Source: a virus. Taken from it: a stretch of DNA of 45,897 bases. The stretch is from IMG/VR virus record IMGVR_UViG_3300042303_000215, positions 1-45,897 of that record. One strand, 5' to 3'. A model generated the notes under the pieces. The model did no database searches, had not been told where the DNA came from, and saw only the letters and a list, made by a program, of their open reading frames with translations. The translations under genes and the position numbers were made by a program. Positions 38,602-45,897 of this stretch are shown in pieces. Position 1 is the first letter of the stretch. Every line of letters begins with the position of its first letter.

Positions 38602-38933
38602 GCAAATACTCCCTCTTCGTAGATTCCGGCTTCGAATACGGCGGCCACCGCCTCAATGAACTCCAGCAAAATGGCGCAGAAGGCCCCATCGCTTAGCTTC
38701 AACGGGCCTTCCCGCACGCGATAGGACAACCCGTCAACAGTCAAGCTGTCGCCATACGACAGCCCTCCAAACTTCACCGATTCGGCCATCAACACATGGT
38801 GGTTGTTGATGACCCGATCATTCAGCACATACTCACCGGGCATGTCGAGGATGCCGAGGCCTGAATTAGCCCCGGCCACCACTGGTAGACCGAAATCTCC
38901 CAGAAAGATGCTGAGATCCTCGACGAATGCCAT
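38598..38933 (-). CDS. Head-tail joining protein, FII-like
   Basis: 111 residues (lambda gpFII has 117). MAFVEDLSIFLGDFGLPVV opens, with MPGEYVLNDRVINNHHVLMA and a strand pair LTVDGLSYRVREGPLKLSDG. Size, order behind the small FI-position gene and the opening fit the Gifsy-2/FII head-tail joining family. It would complete the connector on filled heads so that tails can bind. It shares one base with the gene upstream. Confidence 0.78.
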   Translation of the reverse strand: MAFVEDLSIFLGDFGLPVVAGANSGLGILDMPGEYVLNDRVINNHHVLMAESVKFGGLSYGDSLTVDGLSYRVREGPLKLSDGAFCAILLEFIEAVAAVFEAGIYEEGVFA

Positions 38934-39100
38934 CAGCCCTCAGCCTCCGTCCGCTTGCGCTTCGGGGCTTCAGCAGCACCGATGACGCCAAGCGCCACCA
39001 GAACCTCGGCTTCCTCGGCGCTCAGTGTTACCTGAGAGCCTTCCTCGTATCGCTCCCCGTCATGCTCGACAGGGCCAATCAGAACTGAGAAAACAGCCAT
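38933..39100 (-). CDS. Small conserved phage protein in the FI position
   Basis: 55 residues from ATG 39100: MAVFSVLIGPVEHDGERYEE, SQVTLSAEEAEVLVALGVIG, then a basic tail KRKRTEAEG. The pattern HDGxRYxxGxxVxLSxEEAxxLxALGVI is that of a widespread family of very small phage proteins located between capsid and head-tail genes. Its function is not settled; the place matches the accessory FI gene of lambda. Its start is 2 bp past the capsid stop and its own stop overlaps the FII-like start as TGATG. Confidence 0.75.
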   Translation of the reverse strand: MAVFSVLIGPVEHDGERYEEGSQVTLSAEEAEVLVALGVIGAAEAPKRKRTEAEG

Positions 39101-39102
39101 GA

Positions 39103-40065
39103 TCAGGCGACGATGTTCTGGAAGTAGTAGCCCACATCAGAGGCCACAATCAGCTCGTTGACGCTCTCGCCAACGCGCACCCGCTGAGCACCGCGAAGGC
39201 CAACCTTCGGCTCGGGCATACTGCCTGCCACACGATTGCCCCACTCAGCCGTAAACCCGAAGGTCACAGCGTTGCCGCGAATCGTGGCGACCGGGTTCTG
39301 ATGCAGGAACGCCATGTGCTTGCCCCAGCAGCGGGACAGGCTGGCGGTCTGGCCAGGCTTGGCGGTGTTGATGAAGGCCTCTCCAACGAGGATCTCGTCA
39401 AGCTCCAGCAGATCGGCGACAGCCTGCAGGGTTGCGGGCTGGCCCTGACCGTTGACGGTGAGGGTGTTGCCGGTGGCGGAAGGGGCCAGGGCGGCGGTGA
39501 TCTTCGGGTGAACCCGCAGACGGCTCCATGCCAGGCGACCAATTACGCCGATATTGGGACGCATCAGCATTCCATCCAGCGCGTTTTGAATCGCGGTGTA
39601 GGGGTCGCTGTTGGTGAAGTCGCTCCACTGGCTGGTGCCAGACAGCGTGGCGCGGTTGGCAGCCGGGTAGGTGTTTGCGTTGAAGATCAGATCGGCAACG
39701 CGCTTCTCGCGGTCCAGGGCCACCAGCTCAGAGATACCAGTAACAGCCGTGCCGAGGGGGTCGAATCCGGCAGGGGCCGATTCCAGGTCCTCATTCGGAA
39801 CCACATCATCGAGGCCATAATCACGGACAAAGCCGGGGGTCTCAGTGCCGCCAAACTCGACTTCATTGGGCTGGCCTTTGCGGCCCACCAAGGTCTCGGG
39901 AACCGTGAACATCTGATCGCGGTTCATCTGCAGCCACTTAAATTCCCGCGAAGGAACAGGAGTGCGCGGCAGCACCTCATCGGCAATCAGTCGGCGGTTT
40001 TGATACGCCAGCGTGATCGCAGTGAGTTCCGATTGAATCGGAAACGGAAAATTCATGTTTGCCAT
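39103..40065 (-). CDS. E: Major capsid protein E (lambda type)
   Basis: 320 residues (lambda gpE has 341). Family phrases include LTAITLAYQNRRLIADEVLP, FKWLQMNRDQMFTVPETLVG, VGRKGQPNEVEFG, DYGLDDVVPNEDLESAP and LIFNANTYPAANRATLSGT with QWSDFTNSDPYTAIQNAL. The C-terminus MPEPKVGLRGAQRVRVGESV closes the fold. It forms the HK97-type shell. A later start at MNFPFP (3 codons on) is possible. Confidence 0.95.
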   Translation of the reverse strand: MANMNFPFPIQSELTAITLAYQNRRLIADEVLPRTPVPSREFKWLQMNRDQMFTVPETLVGRKGQPNEVEFGGTETPGFVRDYGLDDVVPNEDLESAPAGFDPLGTAVTGISELVALDREKRVADLIFNANTYPAANRATLSGTSQWSDFTNSDPYTAIQNALDGMLMRPNIGVIGRLAWSRLRVHPKITAALAPSATGNTLTVNGQGQPATLQAVADLLELDEILVGEAFINTAKPGQTASLSRCWGKHMAFLHQNPVATIRGNAVTFGFTAEWGNRVAGSMPEPKVGLRGAQRVRVGESVNELIVASDVGYYFQNIVA

Positions 40066-40087
40066 GGTTCAACTCTCAGAGAAGGGA

Positions 40088-40480
40088 TTAGCCCTGGAAG
40101 GAACCAGGGGTCAGAAGCACGGCGCCAAGATCGCCCACCACGCCGCTGACCATTGCAACGCCGCAGTAGCGAACGTTTGCACCAGCAGCGGCAGCAGCAG
40201 TGATCGCGCGGCCAGTGGAATCGCTCATAACCAGCTGGCCGCGAGTCACGGTGCCGCCATAGGTAACAGTCGCGATGTCGCTCAGCTGCACATCAACACG
40301 CTCGCCAGAAACGGCAGCGGTTGCGTTTGGGCTGAAATCAGAAACGCCGATCGTGAAATCAGCAGCGGCGGCCGACTGAATGACAGTCCGGTCGTCAGAA
40401 TCGAACTTCACAAAACGGGCGTGGTTGACAGTCCCGCCAGCGTTGTAAGTCTTGATTAGGCCTTGATTACGGATGCTCAT
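40088..40480 (-). CDS. Capsid decoration protein (DUF2190 type)
   Basis: 130 residues. MSIRNQGLIKTYNAGGTVNH, a strand ARFVKFDSDDRTVIQSAA, then FTIGVSDFSPNATAAVSGER and VTRGQLVMSDSTGRAITA follow the DUF2190 family of capsid cement proteins, which take the place and role of lambda gpD. They bind at the threefold positions and stabilise the expanded shell. It lies between the protease and capsid genes as expected. Confidence 0.87.
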   Translation of the reverse strand: MSIRNQGLIKTYNAGGTVNHARFVKFDSDDRTVIQSAAAADFTIGVSDFSPNATAAVSGERVDVQLSDIATVTYGGTVTRGQLVMSDSTGRAITAAAAAGANVRYCGVAMVSGVVGDLGAVLLTPGSFQG

Positions 40481-40489
40481 TGGATTACC

Positions 40490-40936
40490 TCAGGATGCGG
40501 AGAATTCCCGCCGGGCCTGAGCCACGGCGGCAGGGGTCGAAATCGTCTGGCCGTTGGCGGCGGCTTCTTTCACGATCTGGCGAGCGCGAATGGCCAGCGC
40601 CTGGGGGTCCAGCTCGGGAGCAGGCTCGGGCGCCTTGGCCTCCAGCCCTTCAGGTGCCGGGGCCTCGGGCAGGGGTGCTACGCCTTCAACGGCGCGCTGC
40701 TCGGCCTGTGTGGCTCGCAGATCACGCTCAGCGCTCACAATCGCCCGCGCGGCTTCATCGCCAGTGGTGTGACCGTCAGCAGCGAACTGCTCGATCAGAG
40801 CTTCATGGCCCGGCACCAGCTGGGCGCGAACATCATTCACGCGCTGTGTCTCAGCAGCTGCACCCTCTGCACGCAGAACAGCCGCAGCCTCGGGGTTTTC
40901 GGCTGCCCATTCGGCAGCTACTTCTTGAGGAGTCAT
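40490..40936 (-). CDS. Possible internal-start scaffold protein (Nu3-like)
   Basis: In frame with the protease, ATG 40936 begins MTPQEVAAEWAAENPEAAA, at the border between protease and scaffold parts, and would give 148 residues. Lambda makes its scaffold Nu3 from an internal start in C at the same border. The ribosome site here (GCGAG) is weak, so the call rests on analogy. Confidence 0.35.
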   Translation of the reverse strand: MTPQEVAAEWAAENPEAAAVLRAEGAAAETQRVNDVRAQLVPGHEALIEQFAADGHTTGDEAARAIVSAERDLRATQAEQRAVEGVAPLPEAPAPEGLEAKAPEPAPELDPQALAIRARQIVKEAAANGQTISTPAAVAQARREFSAS

Positions 40937-41809
40937 AAACGAACTCGCAGAGGGCAAAATGGAACGAGATTGCACCCGCTCATTGAGCAATGCAATGGTC
41001 TCACTCAATGTATGGACCCCATCCGCTAACCCTGCGTCAATCGCCTGCTGACCGATGAAAATTCGCCCGTCAGCCATATCGGCCAGCGCTTTTTCTTCGC
41101 TTACCCCGCGCTGCCTGGCCACATCCTGCACAAACTGCCCATACAGATAATCCACCTGGGACTGAATCGACTCCCGGCCGGCTTCGGTCAGCGGGCCATG
41201 CTGTGATGCGATGCGCTTGTACGCTCCGGCCACGATCTCGGTCGTCTTGATCCCGCTGGCCTCTTCCATCCGGCTGATGTCGGTGTGGGTCGCCACCACG
41301 CCGATAGAGCCCACCTGAGCGGTGGACGAATCCAGCACCACCACATCAGCAGCGCTGCCGATCCAGTACGCGGCACTGGCCATGGTGCCTTCCACCAGTG
41401 CAGCGATGGGCTTGCTTCCCCTGGCGGCCATCACCACAGACGCGGCCGACTGAGTGCCGGCCACTGTGCCGCCGGGGCTGTCAACCAGCACCACAATCGA
41501 CTGCACCTCGGGATCATCCACCGCCGCCTGCACATCACGCGCAAACAGCTCAGTAGACGTGCCGCCGCTCATGTTCGACATGAGATTCATCCGCCGCCCC
41601 AGTACGCCCCGCAGCGGGATTAGCGCCGCGCCATTGCGCACTTCGTAAGCCTGCTGCCGTTCATTGCTGAGTGATCGGCCCAGCTTGGCCTCTAGTGCTT
41701 CAAGGTCGGGCGATTCGCCGCGCACCTTCGCGTCGTAGATCGCATGGATCTGCTCCAGGCGATCTGGGAGGATCGCCCACGGAGCAGAGAGAACATCGAG
41801 AACTGTCAT
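40490..41809 (-). CDS. C: Head maturation protease (S49) with C-terminal scaffold
   Basis: 439 residues, like lambda gpC (439). The S49 protease domain has VLVDSPGGTVAGTQSA, the nucleophile S145 in GTMASAAYW and the general base K198 in GAYKRIAS; the 53-residue spacing fits the Ser-Lys dyad of the family. From ~290 to the end the protein is helical and rich in A, E and P, as in the scaffold part of lambda C/Nu3. The protease trims scaffold and portal during head maturation. Confidence 0.93.
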   Translation of the reverse strand: MTVLDVLSAPWAILPDRLEQIHAIYDAKVRGESPDLEALEAKLGRSLSNERQQAYEVRNGAALIPLRGVLGRRMNLMSNMSGGTSTELFARDVQAAVDDPEVQSIVVLVDSPGGTVAGTQSAASVVMAARGSKPIAALVEGTMASAAYWIGSAADVVVLDSSTAQVGSIGVVATHTDISRMEEASGIKTTEIVAGAYKRIASQHGPLTEAGRESIQSQVDYLYGQFVQDVARQRGVSEEKALADMADGRIFIGQQAIDAGLADGVHTLSETIALLNERVQSRSILPSASSFMTPQEVAAEWAAENPEAAAVLRAEGAAAETQRVNDVRAQLVPGHEALIEQFAADGHTTGDEAARAIVSAERDLRATQAEQRAVEGVAPLPEAPAPEGLEAKAPEPAPELDPQALAIRARQIVKEAAANGQTISTPAAVAQARREFSAS

Positions 41810-41818
41810 GTTCTCAGG

Positions 41819-43390
41819 CTATGGATCTGTTTCCTCGTCACCATCCCCATCGGTCGGACCCGGTTCAGCCATCGGCGCCTCGATGTCATCTGCGCGGCGC
41901 CGCCGCACTTCCTCGGCTCGCTGCCGGTGGTTGTCCTCCCAGTCGCTGCCGTCGTAGGCGACCGTTTCTTTCGCCAGCGTCGTCACACCCGAGCGCATCC
42001 GCACCTCAGCGGCCTCGGCTTCTTTCTTCGGATCCAGTGCGCCAGGGCCATCGCCGCTCCACTGCGCACCACACCACGCCGCACGCACAAACATATCGCC
42101 GAAGAATCCGGGCGCATCAATCAACCCAAGCGCCACAGCGTCCGCCAGCCACTCCTGGTAGATCACCTGGCAGAACTGCCGCGCAAACCGCGACCGCTCA
42201 ATCTTGAATGTCCGCCACGCATCCATCAGCGCTGCGCGGCTGGCTGAATAACTGGAGTTGAACGCCTTCTGCAGCACCTCCTTGGGGATGTTCAACCCCA
42301 TGCCCACCAGGCTCAGGAATGAATTGAAGAACGGGTCGTAATTCGGGTTTGGGCGCCCTGGCGTTGGCGCTGTGATGCTCTCACCAGGAAACAGGTTGAT
42401 CGCCTTGCCGCTGTTGATCGTGCCGTCCCACTCCGCCGCCTTCTGGATGTACGCCGCCTGATCGCCAGGATCAGTGAACACATCGCGGAACGCCTCGGCA
42501 TCCATCTGCGCAAACAACGCCAGCGCAGCACTGTTCACCGCAGCATCGACCTCAGCGTTGCTGTACCGGTCCAGCTGCTTCACCGTCGCGATGATCGGGC
42601 CCAGGTCGGGGATACCCCGCGTCTGGCCCGGCCGCAGGATCCGCGACACCTGGATCAGATTGCAACGGCCCGATGGCCCGTAGAACGGCACCTCAGTCCA
42701 TGACTGCTTGACGCCCGGCAGGATCCGCCCCGGATGATGCGCAGCGATCCACGCTGACTTCGGTTCGCCTGTCGTCTCGTCGTACTGAATCCCGTCCACC
42801 AGCGTGGCGGTGTTCATCGCGTTGTTCTCGTTGCACACCCGGTCGGCCTCGATCACCTGGAGCGCCAACCGGAACGGCCAATCACTTCGCCGTGTGTCAG
42901 CCAGCAGCACGAAGGAATCGCCGCTCACCAGCCGCCCGCGATACGCCAGATCCTGCAGGTCGTAGAAATCCTGCCGCCGGTTCGTAGAGCACCGCTTATC
43001 GCTGGCCCACACATTGAACCGCCGCTCGGTGCGGTGCTGCCATGCGCTTGCCGCCTCGGTGCTCAGCCCCAGTTCTTCGGTGTCAACCCGGCTCTGCAGC
43101 GTCAGGCCTGCGCCGATCACATAGGACGTCTTGGTTTCGATCGCACCAGTCGCAATCGGCGCTGTCCGCTCGAGATCGCGCGAAAACGCCCGCAGATCCT
43201 TCAGCTCAAACTGCGCATACCCGTCAGCATCCGCCACCATCGGCCGCCAATGCCCGAACCGGTCGCTGTTCGCCATCCTGGAGGTACCCGGTGCGCCCGT
43301 GCCAAACCCCCACGACATCATTGCTCCGGCCGGCGCCTGGCCATCCACCGCCAGTGCCGCAGCCTGGGATCGTTGACGTTTGCGGGCCAT
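41819..43390 (-). CDS. B: Portal protein B
   Basis: 523 residues (lambda gpB 533). MSWGFGTGAPGTSRMANSDR, DLRAFSRDLERTAPIATGAI, ETKTSYVIGAGLTLQSRVDT and GIPDLGPIIATVKQLDRYSN with PKEVLQKAFNSSYSASRAAL are characteristic of lambda-type portals. The tail is acidic (GPTDGDGDEETDP). Twelve copies form the ring through which DNA enters. Its start shares one base with the stop of the DUF6148-like gene. Confidence 0.95.
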   Translation of the reverse strand: MARKRQRSQAAALAVDGQAPAGAMMSWGFGTGAPGTSRMANSDRFGHWRPMVADADGYAQFELKDLRAFSRDLERTAPIATGAIETKTSYVIGAGLTLQSRVDTEELGLSTEAASAWQHRTERRFNVWASDKRCSTNRRQDFYDLQDLAYRGRLVSGDSFVLLADTRRSDWPFRLALQVIEADRVCNENNAMNTATLVDGIQYDETTGEPKSAWIAAHHPGRILPGVKQSWTEVPFYGPSGRCNLIQVSRILRPGQTRGIPDLGPIIATVKQLDRYSNAEVDAAVNSAALALFAQMDAEAFRDVFTDPGDQAAYIQKAAEWDGTINSGKAINLFPGESITAPTPGRPNPNYDPFFNSFLSLVGMGLNIPKEVLQKAFNSSYSASRAALMDAWRTFKIERSRFARQFCQVIYQEWLADAVALGLIDAPGFFGDMFVRAAWCGAQWSGDGPGALDPKKEAEAAEVRMRSGVTTLAKETVAYDGSDWEDNHRQRAEEVRRRRADDIEAPMAEPGPTDGDGDEETDP

Positions 43391-43632
43391 CAGAACCTCG
43401 GGCGCAGGGTGACGGAACGCCCCCGGCCCTGTGCGCGATTACTGAGATCCTTCACCCGCTTGTCCCACACATCAATCCCCGCCCGAATCTCTGACAGATC
43501 CGCCCGCCGCAGTCGCCGCGCCCCAGCTGTGCCGCTGCCGATCATGTATTCCTGATTTCCAAGCACAGCCAACTCTGCTGCCAGATAGTCATCCAGCCGG
43601 GCTTGTGCTGTAGCGAGATCAATACCAGCCAT
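43390..43632 (-). CDS. Small head protein (DUF6148/gpW position)
   Basis: 80 residues. MAGIDLATAQARLDDYLAAE, a short strand (QEYMIGSGTAGARRLRRADL) and a helix SEIRAGIDVWDKRVKDLSNR follow the DUF6148 pattern, small phage proteins between terminase and portal. In lambda this place holds gpW, which joins the connector; whether the fold is shared cannot be told from sequence alone. It starts 8 bp after the terminase stop. Confidence 0.8.
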   Translation of the reverse strand: MAGIDLATAQARLDDYLAAELAVLGNQEYMIGSGTAGARRLRRADLSEIRAGIDVWDKRVKDLSNRAQGRGRSVTLRPRF

Positions 43633-43640
43633 GCCGCAGT

Positions 43641-45563
43641 CTATGAACTGAACCGTTTGCTCTTCGACAGCAACCCTCCAGAGCCTGGGGCTTCAAGTTC
43701 GCGCACGAGCTGCGCTTCGAGCTGGTCCCACATCGTTGCGCGGTTGTAGCGGCGTGACACCAGCTGCAGGGCTGCGTAGGCATACCGCGTGCAGTCGCCC
43801 GCCTCATCGCGCATCCCGGTTGGGCACTCCCAGTGGTATGCAACATGGCCATCCTTCCGCTTTGGTGTCCGCTTCCACGGGAACAGCTCCGCCAGGAACT
43901 GATCTGTAGACCCCTCCCCGAAATGCAAATACCCAGGGCCGGGGATCTCATTCCGTAACCGCCCCTGCAGATGCGACACGCTGGTGTCATATCCCACCTG
44001 ATACAGCAGCAGGCCTTTCTTCTGCACCGGCTGGTTCTTGTGGTTGATGTCAACCGGCTTGCCGCGACCCACCAGCGGCAGGCCCTTGGTGCCAGCACCC
44101 TTGACCGGCACCCACACGCCACCCTGTCCGCGACACCAGCCGCGCACCTCCTGGGTGCTGGTTCCGCCATCGTCAATGGCGCCCATCGCCAGCGGGATCT
44201 GAGCACCGTCCTCCCGCCGCCACTTCGTCGCCGCGATGATGCTCAGCTGCTCCAGTGTTGCCGCCTGCTGTGGGTCGCCGTCGATCTCCCAGTGCCCCAG
44301 GTGCCAGCCTTCCTCCCCGCGGCCCCAGCCCCACACCGTCACCACCACCCGTTCGTTCGCGGTGCCGCCGCCGCCCTGCACGTCAACGCCGGCCGTGATC
44401 ATCAGCACCCCATTGGGCACCGTGCCTGCCGCGTAGCCGTTGCCCGCCTCGATGTTCTTCCGGCGCTCCGCCAGGCCGTCGCACGTCAGCTTCCCGGCGA
44501 TGCTGTCCTCCCATGGGATCCCCAGCACCGTGTTGTGGTACGTGTGCATCGGGTCCGTATCGCCCCGGCGCATCGCCTCCAGCGCTTCCTGGTACTCCGC
44601 GATCAGGTGGCGCCACACGGCCCCCGCGTGGTAGCTGTACGCCGCCCAGATGTACTGGCTCTCAACCGCCGGTTCACCCTCGGGCGTCAGCGACTGCTGT
44701 GATCGGTCCAGGCCCAGCGGGCAGGCCCATCCGCCTTGCGCATCCATCTCCCGCAGCGAGGTGTACTCAATCGCTTCCTGGCAGTTCTCACACTCAAACG
44801 TCGCCACCTTCGGCCCTTCCTTGGCCATGGCCTCCCATCGCAGCGGCTGGTAGTGCCTGCAATGCGGGCAGGGCAGATAGCGGTACTGCTGGTCACCACG
44901 CAGGAACCACTGGTGGGTCTTGTCGTTCGGGAATATCGGCGTGCCGCCGATGATCACCTTCGGGCTCCAAGATGTCTCTGTTCGCCGGATGCCCAGCTTG
45001 ATCTGGCAGCCCTCGTTGATTCGGTCGTAGGCCGACGGTTCCTCAAAGATCACCACCGGCCGTTCCTTGCGCCTGAACGACTTGCCGCTCTTGGCGTTCA
45101 CGATGTCGATCAGCGCGCCATTGGTCAGCTTCTTGAGCAGGATCGTGTTGGTCGCCGTGCCCCTTGACTTTGATTCCGACAGCAGTCCATCCAGGCAAGG
45201 GGTGTCGGCGAACAGATCACTGATGTCCTCTTTGCTGTATTCCTCGGCGTCCTTCTCGATCGGCTGCACCACCATCACCTTCGATGGCTTCCAGTGCGCG
45301 TAATACTGCACCGCTCCGATCTTCACAGACTCCGACCAGCCGACGCGCGCAGACTTCATGCACACGAAGATCGGCACCCGCCTCGACGCGAACGCATAGA
45401 ACCAGTACGCCTGGTAGGGCCGCGTGATCCACGGGCCCTTGCTTGCTGCGTTGCCGGTCACATGCCCGTAGGTGTCCGCATACTCCACACCCGTCAGGAC
45501 CGGCCGTGGCCTGAAGCACTCGGCGATGCCAGCTGCCAGCGTTGGCACGTTGCGGTCGATCAT
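43641..45563 (-). CDS. A: Terminase large subunit (lambda gpA type)
   Basis: 640 residues from ATG 45563, which overlaps the terS stop as ATGA and follows GGAGGAGG; an in-frame upstream start lies inside terS and is rejected. The ATPase has a deviant P-loop around CMKSARVGWSESV (68-80) and Walker B VVIFEEP (170-176). Zinc ligands C232-x2-C235 and C258-x2-C261 follow, then the nuclease with ITAGVDVQGGG. It cuts concatemers and pumps DNA into the prohead. The gpA family usually makes cohesive ends (cos), so a cos site is expected nearby, but none could be pinned down. Confidence 0.95.
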   Translation of the reverse strand: MIDRNVPTLAAGIAECFRPRPVLTGVEYADTYGHVTGNAASKGPWITRPYQAYWFYAFASRRVPIFVCMKSARVGWSESVKIGAVQYYAHWKPSKVMVVQPIEKDAEEYSKEDISDLFADTPCLDGLLSESKSRGTATNTILLKKLTNGALIDIVNAKSGKSFRRKERPVVIFEEPSAYDRINEGCQIKLGIRRTETSWSPKVIIGGTPIFPNDKTHQWFLRGDQQYRYLPCPHCRHYQPLRWEAMAKEGPKVATFECENCQEAIEYTSLREMDAQGGWACPLGLDRSQQSLTPEGEPAVESQYIWAAYSYHAGAVWRHLIAEYQEALEAMRRGDTDPMHTYHNTVLGIPWEDSIAGKLTCDGLAERRKNIEAGNGYAAGTVPNGVLMITAGVDVQGGGGTANERVVVTVWGWGRGEEGWHLGHWEIDGDPQQAATLEQLSIIAATKWRREDGAQIPLAMGAIDDGGTSTQEVRGWCRGQGGVWVPVKGAGTKGLPLVGRGKPVDINHKNQPVQKKGLLLYQVGYDTSVSHLQGRLRNEIPGPGYLHFGEGSTDQFLAELFPWKRTPKRKDGHVAYHWECPTGMRDEAGDCTRYAYAALQLVSRRYNRATMWDQLEAQLVRELEAPGSGGLLSKSKRFSS

Positions 45564-45897
45564 TCGCCTGCCTCCTCCTGATCCATTCGCCAATCCGCTA
45601 CGGCGGTCAGCACCTTGGCCACCAGGCGCTCAATCATTTCCTCATCCACGATCGTCAGGTGCGGGAGCTGCTGCTTGATCTGCTTCGGCAGCGCTTCGAG
45701 CTGGTTCTTCAACGTCAACGCCACCGCCATCTGCGCCTGTTCCACATCCGCTCGATACACCAGCTCACCGGTTTTCTTGCGGCGCTCTAGTTCGGCAAGC
45801 AGGCGCTTCTCGCGTTCGTGCCATGCCCGCTCGTCGTTGAAGTTCGGGACCTCGGCCGGGTCGAGGTTGGCTGGAGGCTCTGGGGGGCGGCTGGGGG
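45560..45897 (-). CDS. Terminase small subunit (partial, runs off right edge)
   Basis: The frame is open from the stop at 45560 to the end of the window, about 112 residues. A proline-rich linker (PSRPPEPPANLDPAEVPNF) is followed by a helical stretch DERAWHEREKRLLAELERRK, TGELVYRADVEQAQMAVALT, and QLPHLTIVDEEMIERLVAKV, the oligomerisation part of Nu1/DUF1441-type small terminases. The N-terminal HTH that binds cos DNA is missing, being outside the window or encoded otherwise. A GTG at 45760 is an internal codon rather than the start. Confidence 0.82.
   Translation of the reverse strand, partial: PSRPPEPPANLDPAEVPNFNDERAWHEREKRLLAELERRKKTGELVYRADVEQAQMAVALTLKNQLEALPKQIKQQLPHLTIVDEEMIERLVAKVLTAVADWRMDQEEAGE

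Noticed and set aside
1-45897. tRNA genes, CRISPR arrays, insertion sequences
   Set aside because: No T-loop-like GGTTCGAnTCC with a foldable cloverleaf, no regularly spaced repeats and no transposase motif were found by eye; the only DNA-rearranging enzyme is the serine integrase.

Overview
The window is almost entirely phage DNA of about 60-65% GC by eye. It carries a temperate, lambda-like siphophage (or prophage/phage-plasmid) that probably infects a picocyanobacterium of the Synechococcus/Cyanobium type. The host inference rests on several small hypothetical proteins (11675-12133, 12309-12653, 12888-13436) and a tail-fibre N-terminus (21481) whose wording I recall from such genomes; no host gene is visible to confirm it. 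No tRNA, rRNA, CRISPR array or insertion sequence was seen.

Layout. 1-596: a KilA-N regulator running off the left edge. 597-1327: a gene-free control region with two operator-like palindromes, a promoter of a repeated phage type and an AT-rich, repeat-rich, origin-like stretch. 1328-4024 (-): zinc-ribbon primase/helicase and a ribbon-helix-helix protein. 4057-13945 (+): early/middle genes, namely SF2 helicase, C5 cytosine methyltransferase, winged-helix and NrdR-like zinc proteins, VRR-NUC nuclease, RecT-like annealase, SSB, nine overlapping small genes and a dCTP deaminase-like protein. 14023-15557: a membrane-anchored HTH peptide, a probable attP and a large serine integrase. 15608-16525 (-): a Gp157-family protein and an unknown. 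16609-17568 (+): a sigma-70 factor. 17557-45897 (-): the late operon. Read in its own direction it runs: terminase small and large subunits, connector, portal, S49 protease/scaffold, decoration protein, major capsid protein, head-tail joining proteins, two fibre/adhesin-like genes, tail terminator, tail tube, G/GT chaperones with a -1 frameshift site, tape measure, M, L, K, I, J, fibre, lysis cassette and HNH nuclease. Most late genes are coupled by ATGA or TGATG overlaps.

How it fits together. Four intergenic sites carry the identical 16-mer CTGCAGAACCGGAACC, each exactly 7 bp before a TATGnT-like hexamer (CATGAT at the first site), so that CTGCAG sits 17 bp upstream of it. They lie before the KilA-N gene, the helicase/methyltransferase operon, recT and the Gp157 operon; the last also sits beside the sigma-factor gene. 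This looks like a phage regulon read by the phage sigma factor, or blocked by a dispersed repressor. An uninterrupted attP-like site beside an integrase that has phage genes on both sides suggests the sequence is not integrated through that site, so it may be a free, circular or permuted phage genome.

The most unusual coding feature is the methyltransferase gene. A second frame (+1) stays open for 235 codons from its first ATG, has the stronger GC3 signal in the 3' half, and carries motifs I recall from phage proteins.
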